Origin: an uncultured Nitrospira sp.
Lineage (GTDB): Bacteria > Nitrospirota > Nitrospiria > Nitrospirales > Nitrospiraceae
Direction of reading: 5' to 3'
Length of the DNA stretch: 64,000 nucleotides
Assembly: GCA_902500825.1 (NCBI GenBank)
Contig: CABVRX010000002.1
Coordinates: forward strand, 22,353-86,352
The position numbers and the translations under genes were made by a program. The notes under the pieces are model-generated. The model was not told the DNA's origin. It worked only from the letters and a program-made list of their open reading frames with translations, and ran no database searches. This document shows, one piece after another, positions 26,190 through 35,542 of this stretch. The stretch's first letter is position 1, and each line of letters begins with the position of its first letter.

Positions 26190-28034
26190 ATGGCGTATCT
26201 CCCGATTAAAGATTACGGCTTGATTGGCAACATGCGCACGGCGGCGCTCGTCGGCCTGAACGGATCGATCGATTGGCTGTGCTTTCCTCATTTTGACTCA
26301 CCCAGCGTGTTTGCGGCCATTCTCGACGATGAGAAGGGCGGTCGGTTCGAGATCACCGCCGTCGACACAGACATCTCTCCGAAGCAGTTTTACTGGCCGG
26401 ATACCAACGTGCTCGTGACGCGCTTCCATGCGCCGACCGGCGTCGCCGAAATTCTGGATTTTATGCCGGCCGGCCTGCCTCCGGAATCATCTTGGCACAA
26501 TCAACTCATCCGCCGGGTCCGTGTGACGCAGGGCAGTATGGAGTTTCGAGCCCATTGCCATCCCGCCTTCAACTACGCGCGAACGCCGCATCAAACGCGG
26601 GTGACGAAGCAAGGAGCCGGTTTTCATTCGCCGGATCTCAGTCTAGGGCTGGCGACTAATATTTCTCTGACACCGGATGAGCGAGGAGTCCGGTCGGTAT
26701 TTGCTCTGCGAGAAGGGGAGTCTGCGGTGTTTGTCTTACGGTCTATTGAAGCAGACGGAAGTTGCGGCTCCTGGCCGTCGTCTGCCGAAGCCGACGAAAT
26801 GTTCGAGCACACCGTGAAATATTGGCGTCATTGGCTTTCTCGCTGTACCTACACCGGGCGGTGGCGGGAAATGGTACACCGCTCCGCCCTCTGTCTGAAG
26901 CTTCTCACGTTCGAGCCGACCGGCGCCATCGTGGCTGCGCCGACCTGTAGTTTGCCCGAAAGCCCAGGCGGCGTGCGCAACTGGGACTATCGGTACACCT
27001 GGATACGCGACGCCGCGTTCACCGTCTACGGCTTCCTGAAAATTGGATTCACGGAGGAAGCGGACCGCTTTTTGACGTGGTTGGCGGCACGCGCCAAGGA
27101 GGTCGAGGCGGACGGCTCGCTGCAAATCGTCTATGGAATCGACGGCCGGCACGATTTGACGGAGCAGACGCTGGACCATTTGGACGGCTACTGCGGAGCG
27201 AAGCCTGTGAGGATCGGCAACGGCGCGTACAATCAGTTGCAGTTGGACATCTACGGCGAACTACTCGACGCCGTCTATCTGTACAACAAACATGTGATGC
27301 CGATCGGTCACGACACGTGGATGAGAATCAGACATCGGCTCGACTGGCTGTGCGACCACTGGCAACTGCCGGATGAAGGAATTTGGGAAACCAGAGGAGG
27401 GCGTCGACAGTTCGTCTACTCCAAGTTGATGTGTTGGGTCGCGATGGATCGAGGTCTTCGCCTGGCCGACAAGCGCTCTTTCCCCGCCGACCGTGCTCGT
27501 TGGCTGCGTGTTCGAGATCAGATTTACGAGGAGATCATGCAGCGGGGATGGAATGCCAAGCGTGGGGCATTCGTTCAACATTACGACAGCGATTCGTTGG
27601 ACGCCTCGAATCTCATCATGCCGCTCGTGTTTTTTCTTTCACCCAACGACCCGAGGATGCTCGATACCTTGGCGGCGATTGCGCGCTCGCCGAAATCCGG
27701 CGGACTGGTCTCGGATGGGTTGGTCTATCGGTACGACAGCGAAGCGGGGGAGGACGGCCTGCACGGGAAAGAGGGAACCTTCAATATGTGCACGTTTTGG
27801 CTGGTGGAAGCCCTGGCCAGGGCCGGACGCGTCGATCGCGCCAAGCTTGAAGAAGCGCGCTTCCTGTTCGAACGGATGTTGGGTTATGCCAACCACGTGG
27901 GACTGTATGCCGAAGAGACCGGAATCGGCGGGGAAGCACTCGGCAACTTTCCCCAAGCCTTCACCCACTTGGCGCTGATCAGTGCCGCCTTCAATCTCAA
28001 TCGTACGCTGGACGCCAGACCGAAGGCAGGATGA
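26190..28034 (+). CDS. Glycoside hydrolase family 15 (glucoamylase/trehalase-type)
   Basis: 614 residues, a normal length. The opening [27 protein letters not shown] is the hallmark of bacterial GH15 proteins. An N-terminal beta-sandwich (to about residue 230) precedes the (alpha/alpha)6 barrel with [20 protein letters not shown], the catalytic-acid region [21 protein letters not shown] and the C-terminal [16 protein letters not shown]. It hydrolyses terminal alpha-glucosidic links, either in glycogen/starch oligosaccharides or in trehalose. No signal peptide, so it probably acts in the cytoplasm on storage glucan or trehalose. No promoter is clear upstream; the start has a weak ribosome site. 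Confidence 0.92.
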   Translation: MAYLPIKDYGLIGNMRTAALVGLNGSIDWLCFPHFDSPSVFAAILDDEKGGRFEITAVDTDISPKQFYWPDTNVLVTRFHAPTGVAEILDFMPAGLPPESSWHNQLIRRVRVTQGSMEFRAHCHPAFNYARTPHQTRVTKQGAGFHSPDLSLGLATNISLTPDERGVRSVFALREGESAVFVLRSIEADGSCGSWPSSAEADEMFEHTVKYWRHWLSRCTYTGRWREMVHRSALCLKLLTFEPTGAIVAAPTCSLPESPGGVRNWDYRYTWIRDAAFTVYGFLKIGFTEEADRFLTWLAARAKEVEADGSLQIVYGIDGRHDLTEQTLDHLDGYCGAKPVRIGNGAYNQLQLDIYGELLDAVYLYNKHVMPIGHDTWMRIRHRLDWLCDHWQLPDEGIWETRGGRRQFVYSKLMCWVAMDRGLRLADKRSFPADRARWLRVRDQIYEEIMQRGWNAKRGAFVQHYDSDSLDASNLIMPLVFFLSPNDPRMLDTLAAIARSPKSGGLVSDGLVYRYDSEAGEDGLHGKEGTFNMCTFWLVEALARAGRVDRAKLEEARFLFERMLGYANHVGLYAEETGIGGEALGNFPQAFTHLALISAAFNLNRTLDARPKAG

Positions 28035-28178
28035 TACCCTGACGACGAATCCCTTCCGCCGGGGGCGAGGGCCGGTTGTAGCAGGAAGCTGATCTATCAT
28101 ATAAGTATGGCGAACCAGTAGGCACATGTGCAACATGAAGGAAGATAGATTTCGTCCATTAACCAAGAGGAGGGTATC

Positions 28179-29144
28179 GTGAACGGTTCATTGAGAGAGA
28201 GACAGAGATCGACCATCGATTCGGGGAGAAGCGTCCTGCCGCGCCATCTGATTCTGCTCGGTTCGATCGCATTGACCCTGTTGTTTGCGCCCTACGGGTT
28301 CGCTGATGAGAGCAACAGCCAAGGCGCCGCGACTCATCTGAAAGTCACCGGCGTCGTCACCAAAGTCCAGGGGACCCATGTTGCCATCAAGACTCCCTGG
28401 GGACAGATGAAGATCGCCGCTCAGGTGCTCCCCAAGGGTCTCCTCGTTGGAGAAAAAGTCGAGATGTGGGTGAACGAAAACAATGCCGTGGTCGATGTGC
28501 ACCGCAAGGGCGATCCGAGTCATTCCCATAAGTTCGTGACGGGCAATCTGGCTTATACCTCCATGGACAAGACGGAAATCAAGCTACATACCCCCGAAGG
28601 CGAGAAGAACTTCGACGTGCAGACCGGCAAGTCGAAGCTGTCCGTCATCGCGGAGGGAACCCCGATCACCGTTGAGGTCAACGAAGAAGGCAAGGTCATC
28701 GACGTGCATCGGTTTGACGTGGAGTTGACGTTCAATAGCCGGCCGCGCACCAAGCCGGGCTATCACATCACGGCGCACGGCATTGTGGACAAGATTCAGT
28801 CCGGTGTCGTCGCCATCAAGACTCCCACCGCAACGTATCGCCTCAACCAAAAGTCCATACCTTCCGGCATCAAGGTCGGGGACGAGATCTCGTTGTGGAT
28901 CAACGAAGAGGGAATGGTCGTCGATCACCACATGCAGGGCCATGTTCACGCGCACCGGCTGGTCTCCGGGAAGTTGATCTACGTGGGCCGAACCAAGAAA
29001 GAGATTAAGCTCTGGACGCCGGAGGGCGAGAAGGTGTTTCCGCTCGAACGACTCGAAGTGAAGGCCAAACCAATCAAGGAAGGCTCGACGATCACCATCG
29101 AACTGAACGAAGAAGGGACGGTCGTCAATCTCTGGAAGTCGTGA
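28179..29144 (+). CDS. Exported repeat protein, unknown function
   Basis: 321 residues, GTG start with AAGAGGAGGG upstream. A signal peptide (LILLGSIALTLLFAPYGFA-DE) precedes two homologous halves of about 125 residues. Each half begins with a small beta module (VTGVVTKVQGTHVAIKTPWG; HGIVDKIQSGVVAIKTPTAT), contains a charged VGE(K/E)-type turn followed by WVNENN or WINEEG, and ends with a second module (EIKLHTPEGEKNF; EIKLWTPEGEKVF) followed by EGT(P/x)ITVEVNEEG or EGSTITIELNEEG. The fourfold beta pattern suggests small-barrel (OB/SH3-like) repeats. I do not recognise the family. Probably periplasmic. Basic residues and His (HVHAHR, HKF) might bind metal or polyanion. Confidence 0.7.
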   Translation: MNGSLRERQRSTIDSGRSVLPRHLILLGSIALTLLFAPYGFADESNSQGAATHLKVTGVVTKVQGTHVAIKTPWGQMKIAAQVLPKGLLVGEKVEMWVNENNAVVDVHRKGDPSHSHKFVTGNLAYTSMDKTEIKLHTPEGEKNFDVQTGKSKLSVIAEGTPITVEVNEEGKVIDVHRFDVELTFNSRPRTKPGYHITAHGIVDKIQSGVVAIKTPTATYRLNQKSIPSGIKVGDEISLWINEEGMVVDHHMQGHVHAHRLVSGKLIYVGRTKKEIKLWTPEGEKVFPLERLEVKAKPIKEGSTITIELNEEGTVVNLWKS

Positions 29145-29260
29145 CCTGTTATTCGCCTGTCCTGAAATATGAGCATGCTGCTCGAATGCAGGGAGCGTGC
29201 GCATGCGCTGCATAGGTATCGTGCAGTGCAGGTGGCTTCTACGCGTGGCCCGGAACATTC

Positions 29261-29851
29261 ATGAGTGAGCCACGCCAAGAACTCTGGCTGATTCGGCATG
29301 GGGAGACTGAATGGAGCGCGGCCAAGCGGCATACGGGCCGAACCGACATCGCGCTGACGCCGACCGGTGAGCGCCAGGCTGCCTCATTGGGGCAGGTTCT
29401 GGCCGGCCGACGATTTGGATTGGTGCTTTGCAGCCCGTTACGCCGAGCAAGTGAGACCTGCCGGCTGGCCGGGTATGGCCAGGCAGCCGAAGTGACCGAT
29501 GACCTACTCGAATGGGACTATGGCGTCTATGAAGGGAAAATGACTGAGGAGATCAGGTTGGAACAGCCTGGGTGGTCGATCTGGACGGCTTCCGTCACCA
29601 GGGGCGAGTCGATCGAGCAGGTCGGGCACCGCGCCGAACGGGTGATCCAGCGGGCGCTGGCGGTCGACGGCGACGTGGTGCTGTTCGCACATGCCCATAT
29701 CCTGAGAATACTGACCGCGTGCTGGCTCGGTCTGCCGCCCGATGCTGGACGGTTGTTCGTGCTCCGCACCGCCTCGATAAGCGTGCTCGGATTCGAGCGT
29801 GAAACGCGCGTCATCACTCAGTGGAACTTCCTCCATGAGGAGCGGATATGA
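29261..29851 (+). CDS. Histidine phosphatase family protein (phosphoglycerate mutase-like)
   Basis: 196 residues. The catalytic RHGE motif appears in LWLIRHGETEWS (His about residue 13), with CSPLRRASET supplying the second Arg, E in LLEWDYGVYEG, and the second catalytic His in VVLFAHAHILRIL. This is the complete active site of the histidine phosphatase superfamily. Likely a small-molecule phosphatase; GpmB/CobC-like annotation would be a guess. It overlaps the VOC gene by four bases (ATGA), so the two are coupled. Confidence 0.9.
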   Translation: MSEPRQELWLIRHGETEWSAAKRHTGRTDIALTPTGERQAASLGQVLAGRRFGLVLCSPLRRASETCRLAGYGQAAEVTDDLLEWDYGVYEGKMTEEIRLEQPGWSIWTASVTRGESIEQVGHRAERVIQRALAVDGDVVLFAHAHILRILTACWLGLPPDAGRLFVLRTASISVLGFERETRVITQWNFLHEERI

Positions 29852-30294
29852 AGGCACACTATTTGGGTCACGTGGTCTTCTATGTGAAGGATCTTGAACG
29901 ATCGCTCGGCTTCTATCGAGACCTGTTGGGCTTCAAAGAAGTCGGGCGGATCTTCAAGGGAAGTGCCGCCGCTCTGACATCGGGCCGGACGCATCACGAA
30001 TTGTTGTTGATCCAAGTCGGCGATGCTCCGGGACCGCCGAAAGGATCTCGCCGAGGGCTGTATCATATCGGCATTAAGGTGGGAGACAGTTTGGATGAAC
30101 TCCGACGCGCCAAGCAAGAACTTGAACAGGCCGGCGTATCGATCGACGGCATGAGCGATCATACGGTGAGTCAGAGTCTCTATCTCAAAGATCCCGACGG
30201 CAATGAAGTGGAACTCTACATCGACGCCGATGAGTCGGTGTGGAAAAACGACCCAGCGGCAGTTCTCTCGCCGATCAAGCCGTTGCGCTTATAA
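29848..30294 (+). CDS. VOC-family dioxygenase-like protein
   Basis: 148 residues. The sequence HLGHVVFYVKDLERSLGFYRDLLGF, then GLYHIGIKV and ending LYLKDPDGNEVELYID shows one full vicinal-oxygen-chelate unit of the catechol 2,3-dioxygenase/glyoxalase type. Metal ligands expected are His in LGHVVFYV, His in YHIGIK and Glu in NEVELY, and all three are present. Function unknown beyond a metal-dependent ring-cleaving or glyoxalase-like reaction. It is coupled to the histidine phosphatase upstream. Confidence 0.88.
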   Translation: MKAHYLGHVVFYVKDLERSLGFYRDLLGFKEVGRIFKGSAAALTSGRTHHELLLIQVGDAPGPPKGSRRGLYHIGIKVGDSLDELRRAKQELEQAGVSIDGMSDHTVSQSLYLKDPDGNEVELYIDADESVWKNDPAAVLSPIKPLRL

Positions 30295-30381
30295 CTCACA
30301 CGACGATCGTTCATTGTCAATTCTTGCTCACGTCGGCTGCGTCGATTAGAGCGATGGATCATGAACGTCTTGCCCGATCAA

Positions 30382-32082
30382 TCAATTCGACTGCCGCTTC
30401 TTTTCCATGGACCGCCGGTACTGTTCCACATGATCAAGAATGCTGTCCTTCGGTACTCCGAACCAGGTCAAGGCATGCCGGATCAATGTCGCAGATGCCT
30501 CAACTTCAGGCTGAATCACCTCGGTTGCTCCAACCGCGCCGAGTCGTTCCGCTTCCGCTACGCCATGTGCTCGGGCTAAGATCGGAACTTTCTCATTGAC
30601 GGCACGGATGCGATGGACCGTCAGTGCAGCAGGCTCAATTTCAGGTAGTGCCACGATGATCAGAGACGCGTCCTCCACGCGAGCCTTCATGAGCAGCTCG
30701 CGGTGGGAGGCATCGCCATAGAGGCAGGCAGTGTGCTTGGCCTGTAACCGGCGAATGATGTCGGGATTCCGGTCGATCACTACATACGGAAAATTGAAGG
30801 CCTCCAATGCTTTGCCGAGTGCACTGCCGACTCGGCCGAAGCCGCATAGCACCACATGCTGCCGGGGCGGTTCGCTTTCTGGCGGCCAGGGCTCGGCCTC
30901 GCGCGGAACACGGGCAAGACTACGCTGTCCAAGCCAACCGGGTACATACCGGACGAGAGCGGCATTTGCGAGAATCGTGAGGAGAGAGGCGGCGAGCGTC
31001 GCATTGTACACTTCGCTGCCGACGTGGCCTGCGGCCTTCGCCACTTGCACCAGGACAAATGAAAATTCACCGATTTGGGTAAGACCGATGCCCACGAGGA
31101 ATGCGGTCGCCCAGGGGTAGCCGAAAAGTCCCACGACAGTCGTCCAAATCACGAGCTTCCCGACGATAACCAAGGCGATAATCGTGGCGAGAAGGGGAAG
31201 ATTATCGATGATGACGCGTGGGTCGATCAGAATGCCGATGGTGACGAAGAAGAGGGCGACGAAGGCGTCGCGCAACGAGAGGAGCCTAGCCAAGGTTTCA
31301 TGCCCATAATCGGACGCGCTGATAATGAGGCCGGCCAGGAAGGCCCCCAAGGCGAGGGAGAGTCCGACCATCTGCGTGACGGCGGCGGTCCCAAGACTAA
31401 TTGCCAGGGTGACCAACAGGAAGAGTTCTTGGTTTTGGGTCCTGGCGACATGCGTCATGATAGTTGGAATGACTTTGGCGGCCAAATAGCCGAAGGGGGC
31501 CAGGATCAGGAAAGCCTTCAACAAGGCTTGCCCGATCAGAAGCAATCGTCCCGAGTTGAATTCACCGAGGGCCGGCACAAGCACAGTCATCACCACGACT
31601 GCAACGTCTTCGACCAGCGTAATGCCGATCATCACACGTCCATGCTTTGTATGGAGCTCGCCCCGATCGAGGAGCAGACGTGCAAGCACCATGGTGCTTG
31701 CCATGGAAATAACCGCTCCAATCACGATGCTTTGGGTCGTTGGCCACCCGATCAAGCTTCCCGCCATCACGGCCAATCCAATGGACATGAGAATGCCGAG
31801 CGGCCCGCCGGCGAGGGCGACCCATTTGACCCGCATCAGATCCTTGACGGAAAACTCAAGTCCGATCGAAAACATCAGAAGAATGACGCCGATTTCGGCA
31901 AAGAGGTCGAACGTGTGAGATTCCGAGATGGTAGGTCCAGGAGTAAATGGACCGATCGCGATACCGCCCAAGACATAGCCGAGAATCAACGGCTGCCCGG
32001 CAATTCTGGCGAGTACGCCTCCTGCGACAGCCGCAAGGAAGACGATGGCAAGGTCTTGAAAGAAGATGGAATCAGGCTGCAA
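30382..32082 (-). CDS. Kef-type cation:proton antiporter with TrkA-N domain (CPA2)
   Basis: 566 residues. The N-terminal 380 residues have about 12 membrane segments (DLAIVFLAAVAGGVLARIAG, FDLFAEIGVILLMFSIGLEFS, ISMASTMVLARLLLDRG, LGAFLAGLIISASDYGHE, GLTQIGEFSFVLVQVA). The C-terminal part is a nucleotide-binding TrkA-N domain from about residue 410 (VVLCGFGRVGSALGKAL, ending with VEYRR-type basic tail). The family (KefB/KefC/YbaL-like) exchanges K+ or Na+ for protons and is gated by NAD(H) or glutathione adducts. It lacks an obvious TrkA-C domain. Start ATG 32082 is the first in frame. It converges on the VOC gene. No ancillary KefF/G-like gene is adjacent. Confidence 0.92.
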   Translation of the reverse strand: MQPDSIFFQDLAIVFLAAVAGGVLARIAGQPLILGYVLGGIAIGPFTPGPTISESHTFDLFAEIGVILLMFSIGLEFSVKDLMRVKWVALAGGPLGILMSIGLAVMAGSLIGWPTTQSIVIGAVISMASTMVLARLLLDRGELHTKHGRVMIGITLVEDVAVVVMTVLVPALGEFNSGRLLLIGQALLKAFLILAPFGYLAAKVIPTIMTHVARTQNQELFLLVTLAISLGTAAVTQMVGLSLALGAFLAGLIISASDYGHETLARLLSLRDAFVALFFVTIGILIDPRVIIDNLPLLATIIALVIVGKLVIWTTVVGLFGYPWATAFLVGIGLTQIGEFSFVLVQVAKAAGHVGSEVYNATLAASLLTILANAALVRYVPGWLGQRSLARVPREAEPWPPESEPPRQHVVLCGFGRVGSALGKALEAFNFPYVVIDRNPDIIRRLQAKHTACLYGDASHRELLMKARVEDASLIIVALPEIEPAALTVHRIRAVNEKVPILARAHGVAEAERLGAVGATEVIQPEVEASATLIRHALTWFGVPKDSILDHVEQYRRSMEKKRQSN

Positions 32083-32625
32083 CGAGCACCTCGTAAGGAA
32101 AACTCAATTCCAATGTCGGCCGTGGCGATCGGCGGCAAGACCGGGGAACGAAAATACCATAGACGATGTGAATAATACCGCTACTTCAATTAAGTGCTGA
32201 CTGGCCTGACAGTTCTTCGCTGTCCGTTCAAAATCTCTTCCCAAACCAGAAGAAAGGACGGCACTACAGTCGATAAGCCAAGATGAAGTCGTTCGCTGGT
32301 TGCAGAGCGAAGTCACAGGGAACCAGCACCACTTGAATGGGCATTTCGAGCCGTCTTCCTGGCGCGCCACCATCGAAGTAGTCAGTACATTTTTAGTTTT
32401 CACCAAATGAAGGAAATGATGATGAGAGGGCTAACTAAAACAATGGGGGAATGTGGTGAAGTGTGTCGTCAACGACTTCCGTTGGTAGGGCTACTGGGTA
32501 GGGGAACCGTATTGAACCGGGACATCTTTAGAGTCGAAGCATTCCTGGAGGAGCTCCCGATAGTTCAATGGAGCTCCTCCCGTCGGAGTGCCTGAAAACA
32601 GTGAGAGGAATAGGCGGTGATTACC
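32083..32625. other. Intergenic region with strong hairpin
   Basis: About 540 bp between the antiporter start and the next minus-strand stop. Its open frames (for example 32104-32406 minus) lack any ribosome site or family resemblance. The only clear structure is the hairpin at 32547-32580. Confidence 0.45.
32547..32580. terminator. Perfect 11-bp hairpin, possible transcription terminator
   Basis: Arms GGAGGAGCTCC and GGAGCTCCTCC, fully complementary, are separated by 12 bases. It lies about 46 bp after the stop of the minus-strand gene 32626-33159. There is no T-run on either side, so if it terminates, it is not a classic intrinsic terminator. An mRNA-stabilising or regulatory hairpin is equally possible. 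Confidence 0.5.
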
Positions 32626-33159
32626 CTACGGTAACGTATAGGTCATATTCGGCCAGACCGCATACCCGATCGCTTGACCGGTTTTCCCTTCCTGCTGCTC
32701 AAAAATGATACTGGTCTGAAAGGGAGTGGTGCCTGACATTCCGGCGAATCCTCCAGACCCACCTGTAAACGTGAAATCGCCCGTACACTCTTTCAAATTT
32801 CCAGCGCACTTCCAGTGGGCATATCCGATGTCCTTGCCTTCATGCGCCACGATCGTGCAGAGGCCTTCTATCGCCTGATAATCTTTGTTTCTGTTGAGAT
32901 TCACGCGTACCGGACAGGCCAGTTTTGACGAATGGACGATCATCTTGCCTCCGTCCTTGTGACGGGAGATCAACATCCCTTTGACAACTCCGTTGACGAC
33001 TTGTTCTCCATTTCCAAGTTCCAAGAACTCGCCGGTTCCGTTCCAACTCGAACTGGAGTCGCCTGCGTCAACGGTCTTCGCATCAGCCGAAGATGCCGTC
33101 AGCTGACCCAGGGCTAGAACGACTCCGATCACACCAGCTATGAAAAAGCTTTTCTTCAT
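32626..33159 (-). CDS. Small secreted protein, unknown function
   Basis: About 177 residues from ATG 33159, with AAGGA six bases upstream; ATG 33174 would add MKGYD. It has a signal peptide (MKKSFFIAGVIGVVLALGQL, cleavage near SSADA-KT). The mature part is beta-rich with four Cys (KLACPVRVN, GLCTIVA, HWKCAGNLKECTG), which fits two disulfides formed in the periplasm. Segments GHWKC-type and GGFAGMSGTTPFQTSI resemble allene-oxide-cyclase-like or dirigent-like small barrels with a GGxG...F(A/x)G pattern, but I would not assign that. No neighbour gives a function. Confidence 0.65.
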   Translation of the reverse strand: MKKSFFIAGVIGVVLALGQLTASSADAKTVDAGDSSSSWNGTGEFLELGNGEQVVNGVVKGMLISRHKDGGKMIVHSSKLACPVRVNLNRNKDYQAIEGLCTIVAHEGKDIGYAHWKCAGNLKECTGDFTFTGGSGGFAGMSGTTPFQTSIIFEQQEGKTGQAIGYAVWPNMTYTLP

Positions 33160-33327
33160 GTCATATCCTTTCAATGATGAAACTCGCCGAAGCTCAGCTG
33201 CAACACTAGACCAAACTTATATAACGAGTAATTAAGCGCTAGCAAGAGGACGTGCGAAGTTCGTGATGAAACGATATACTTCAGCTCCGTAGTCCGAATC
33301 CTAACCATGACCGAGGGAGGAACATCC

Positions 33328-33564
33328 ATGGGACAACCACGCATTGCAGCCAAAGAGCCGGCCGTGATTTCGCTGGACCCGGGAACCTATTACTGGTGTT
33401 CGTGCGGGCGTTCGCGGGATCAACCGTTCTGTGACGGGTCACACGAAGGAACCGGGTTTGAGCCGGTTGAGTTTACGGTGGATGCAAAGAAAGAGGTTGC
33501 CTTGTGCCAATGTAAGCACACCAAGACTCCGCCGTTCTGCGACGGGACGCATCAGACGCTCTAG
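33328..33564 (+). CDS. CDGSH iron-sulfur domain protein
   Basis: 78 residues from ATG 33328 with GGGAGGAAC upstream; an ATG at 33307 is in frame but that ribosome site then falls inside the ORF. It has two CDGSH motifs, each binding a [2Fe-2S] cluster: YYWCSCGRSRDQPFCDGSH and ALCQCKHTKTPPFCDGTH. Both have the full C-x-C-x(n)-C-D-G-[S/T]-H ligand set. Tandem CDGSH proteins of this size are small cytoplasmic electron or cluster carriers in bacteria. It is monocistronic by context, with a possible -10 TATACT at about 33270. Confidence 0.93.
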   Translation: MGQPRIAAKEPAVISLDPGTYYWCSCGRSRDQPFCDGSHEGTGFEPVEFTVDAKKEVALCQCKHTKTPPFCDGTHQTL

Positions 33565-33660
33565 CAGGCTCTTGTGAAATGGTCTAAGACTTCTGGATCT
33601 CCTACTTTTTGCCGGGTCTCTGTTGCCCCTTGAGCAGTCGTTGATCGATAGTCCATACTT

Positions 33661-35208
33661 GTGAGTATGGATCGGCCCGTCACAATTCCCTGCGAGACGC
33701 TGGCGGAACGGTATCAAGCCCTTTTAGAGGTCGCACAGGCGATCTCCGCACAGCGCGACCTTGATCAACTCTTCCATGATTTGGCGCACCGGCTCCCTCG
33801 TGTCGTCCAGGTCAACTATGTGGATTTGTCCCTCCACGATCCCGTCAAGAAGGTGATGCGGTTGCATACGATCCAGGCCAATGTGCCGGCTGACCTGGTG
33901 GGGGGGCATGAGGTGGCCATTGAAGATTGTCCTGCCGGATGGGTGTGGCAAATGCAGCAGGCCCTGTTGGTGCCGAACCTATCGGAGGAACCACGCTGGC
34001 CGAAGGTCCTCGGCTATATGAGAGAGGATGGGACGCAGTCGTTTTGTTTCATCCCCTTGACCACCGCGAGAGGGCGATTGGGCGCGATGGGGTTTTTGAG
34101 TTTGCAGAAGGAGGCCTATAGCGACACCGAGTTAGAATTTCTCCAGCAAGTCGCCAAACAGGTGGCTGTTGCGGTGGAGAATGCGTTAGCTTTTCAACAA
34201 ATCGCCGAGCTCAAAGATAAGCTGGCGAAAGAGAAACTCTATCTCGAAGAGGAGCTTCGTATTGAGCATGGGTTTGAGGATATCATCGGCGACAGCCACG
34301 CGCTCATGCAGGTGTTGAAACAAGTCGAGGTCGTGGCTCCGACGGATTCGACGGTATTAATCCAAGGGGAAACAGGGACCGGTAAAGAACTTATTGCCCG
34401 TGCCGTCCATCGGCTGAGCGGCCGCAAGGAGCGCACGTTCGTCAAGCTGAACTGCGCCGCCATTCCGACCGGTCTGCTGGAGAGCGAACTCTTCGGACAT
34501 GAGCGGGGGGCCTTCACGGGCGCTATTGCGCAGAAAGCCGGTCGATTCGAGCTGGCCGATAAAGGCACCATCTTCCTCGACGAAGTGGGGGAAATCCCGT
34601 TGGAGTTACAGTCCAAGCTGCTTCGGGTATTACAGGAGCAGGAGTTCGAACGATTGGGCAGCACGAAGACTATTCGTGTCGACGTGCGGTTGGTGGCCGC
34701 CACAAACCGAGATCTCAAGAGTTTGGTCGAAGCGAAGCAGTTTCGGAGCGACTTGTATTATCGTCTCAATGTCTTCCCGGTCACCTTACCGCCTTTGCGT
34801 GAACGGAGAGAAGACATCCCCATCCTTGTCCGCTACTTCACGCAACATTATGCCGTCCGTATGAAGAAAAATATCCAAACGGTTCCTGCGAAAACGCTTG
34901 AAATGCTCTCTCACTATGCCTGGCCCGGCAACATTCGCGAATTGGAAAATCTCGTCGAGCGTTCCGTTATTCTGACGCAAGGGACGGATCTACAAGTACC
35001 TATCAGAGAGCTTCAGACTGACCATCCGCTTTCTCTCAACTCTCCGGCGACGCTTGAAGAGGCAGAGCGTGAGCAGATCGTACGCGCCCTGCGCGAGACA
35101 AAGTGGGTGATCGGTGGCCCCTCGGGCGCCGCAGCTCGATTGGGGATCAAGCGAACAACGCTTCAATCAAAGATGCAGAAGCTCGGTATTACCCGCCCTG
35201 TCGAGTGA
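33661..35208 (+). CDS. Sigma-54-dependent transcriptional activator (GAF-AAA+-Fis)
   Basis: 515 residues (GTG 33661; ATG 33667 is also possible). An N-terminal GAF sensor (about residues 20-180: QALLEVAQAISAQRDLDQLF, VAVENALAF) is followed by a coiled linker and the AAA+ domain (from about 210). The AAA+ domain has Walker A GETGTGKELIARAV, the sigma-54-contact loop ERGAFTGA, Walker B GTIFLDEVGEIP and RLAATNRDL-type sensor residues. The C-terminal Fis-type HTH (RALRETKWVIGGPSGAAARLGI) binds DNA. There is no receiver domain, so the signal is sensed directly by GAF. The inverted repeats and -24/-12 element downstream (35335-35497) make the DoxX unit the likely target. Confidence 0.93.
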   Translation: MSMDRPVTIPCETLAERYQALLEVAQAISAQRDLDQLFHDLAHRLPRVVQVNYVDLSLHDPVKKVMRLHTIQANVPADLVGGHEVAIEDCPAGWVWQMQQALLVPNLSEEPRWPKVLGYMREDGTQSFCFIPLTTARGRLGAMGFLSLQKEAYSDTELEFLQQVAKQVAVAVENALAFQQIAELKDKLAKEKLYLEEELRIEHGFEDIIGDSHALMQVLKQVEVVAPTDSTVLIQGETGTGKELIARAVHRLSGRKERTFVKLNCAAIPTGLLESELFGHERGAFTGAIAQKAGRFELADKGTIFLDEVGEIPLELQSKLLRVLQEQEFERLGSTKTIRVDVRLVAATNRDLKSLVEAKQFRSDLYYRLNVFPVTLPPLRERREDIPILVRYFTQHYAVRMKKNIQTVPAKTLEMLSHYAWPGNIRELENLVERSVILTQGTDLQVPIRELQTDHPLSLNSPATLEEAEREQIVRALRETKWVIGGPSGAAARLGIKRTTLQSKMQKLGITRPVE

Positions 35209-35334
35209 CGATCCGCCTTGTCATCTGACGATCAGCTGTCGACGTGATCGGCCTCCACTCTCCTTCCGGTACGTGGACGCTGCGCGAGCTTTCTAAACTA
35301 GACACAACGGCCCTGGAGTTCCCTGCATCGCTCT

Positions 35335-35360
35335 CATGTGACGAACCATTTCGTCACATG
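35335..35360. promoter_or_regulatory. Inverted repeat, candidate activator enhancer site 1
   Basis: Perfect 11-bp arms CATGTGACGAA and TTCGTCACATG with a 4-base spacer. It is 125-150 bp upstream of the candidate -24/-12 promoter and just after the sigma-54 activator gene, so it is the best candidate for that activator's binding site. Confidence 0.6.
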
Positions 35361-35389
35361 ACGAACCGTCGTCTTCATGGTTTCGTCAT
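35358..35389. promoter_or_regulatory. Inverted repeat, candidate activator enhancer site 2
   Basis: Arms ATGACGAACC and GGTTTCGTCAT, one mismatch/bulge, spacer about 11 bases. It shares the TGACGAA half site with site 1 and overlaps its right arm by three bases. Confidence 0.5.
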
Positions 35390-35482
35390 ATCACAGTCGG
35401 CCTGTTGATCCCTTAACGGAAACCGACACAATTTCATCATGAAAACGACCGGTTAGTGCACGGGCTCATCCAGGCTGTAGCC

Positions 35483-35499
35483 AGGAATGCCTCTTGCCA
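35483..35499 (+). promoter_or_regulatory. Candidate sigma-54 promoter (-24/-12)
   Basis: AGGAATGCCTCTTGC has the invariant GG and GC ten bases apart plus the TTGC block of -12. It matches the sigma-54 consensus at the core positions but not the whole -24 block. It lies about 45 bp upstream of the start codon at 35543. Confidence 0.5.
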
Positions 35500-35542
35500 T
35501 GAAGAGTATTAGCATTAGTTTGAGGGAACTGGAGGTGACGTC

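Larger units (their letters stand above)
35209..35542. other. Regulatory intergenic region upstream of the DoxX unit
   Basis: About 330 bp between the sigma-54 activator and a 47-codon ORF. It contains two inverted repeat pairs built from TGACGAA half sites, an AT-rich spacer, and a GG-N10-GC promoter element. The spacing (repeats about 100-150 bp upstream of the -24) is normal for enhancer-bound activators. Confidence 0.6.

Noticed and set aside
31075..32175. A 366-codon plus-strand ORF over the antiporter gene
   Set aside because: It is the reverse complement of the Kef-type antiporter; its composition (Gly/Asp/His/Glu-rich, no signal or motif) is that of a shadow frame.
32104..32406. A 100-codon minus-strand ORF in the gap after the antiporter
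   Set aside because: Cys/Trp-rich with no signal or motif and no ribosome site.
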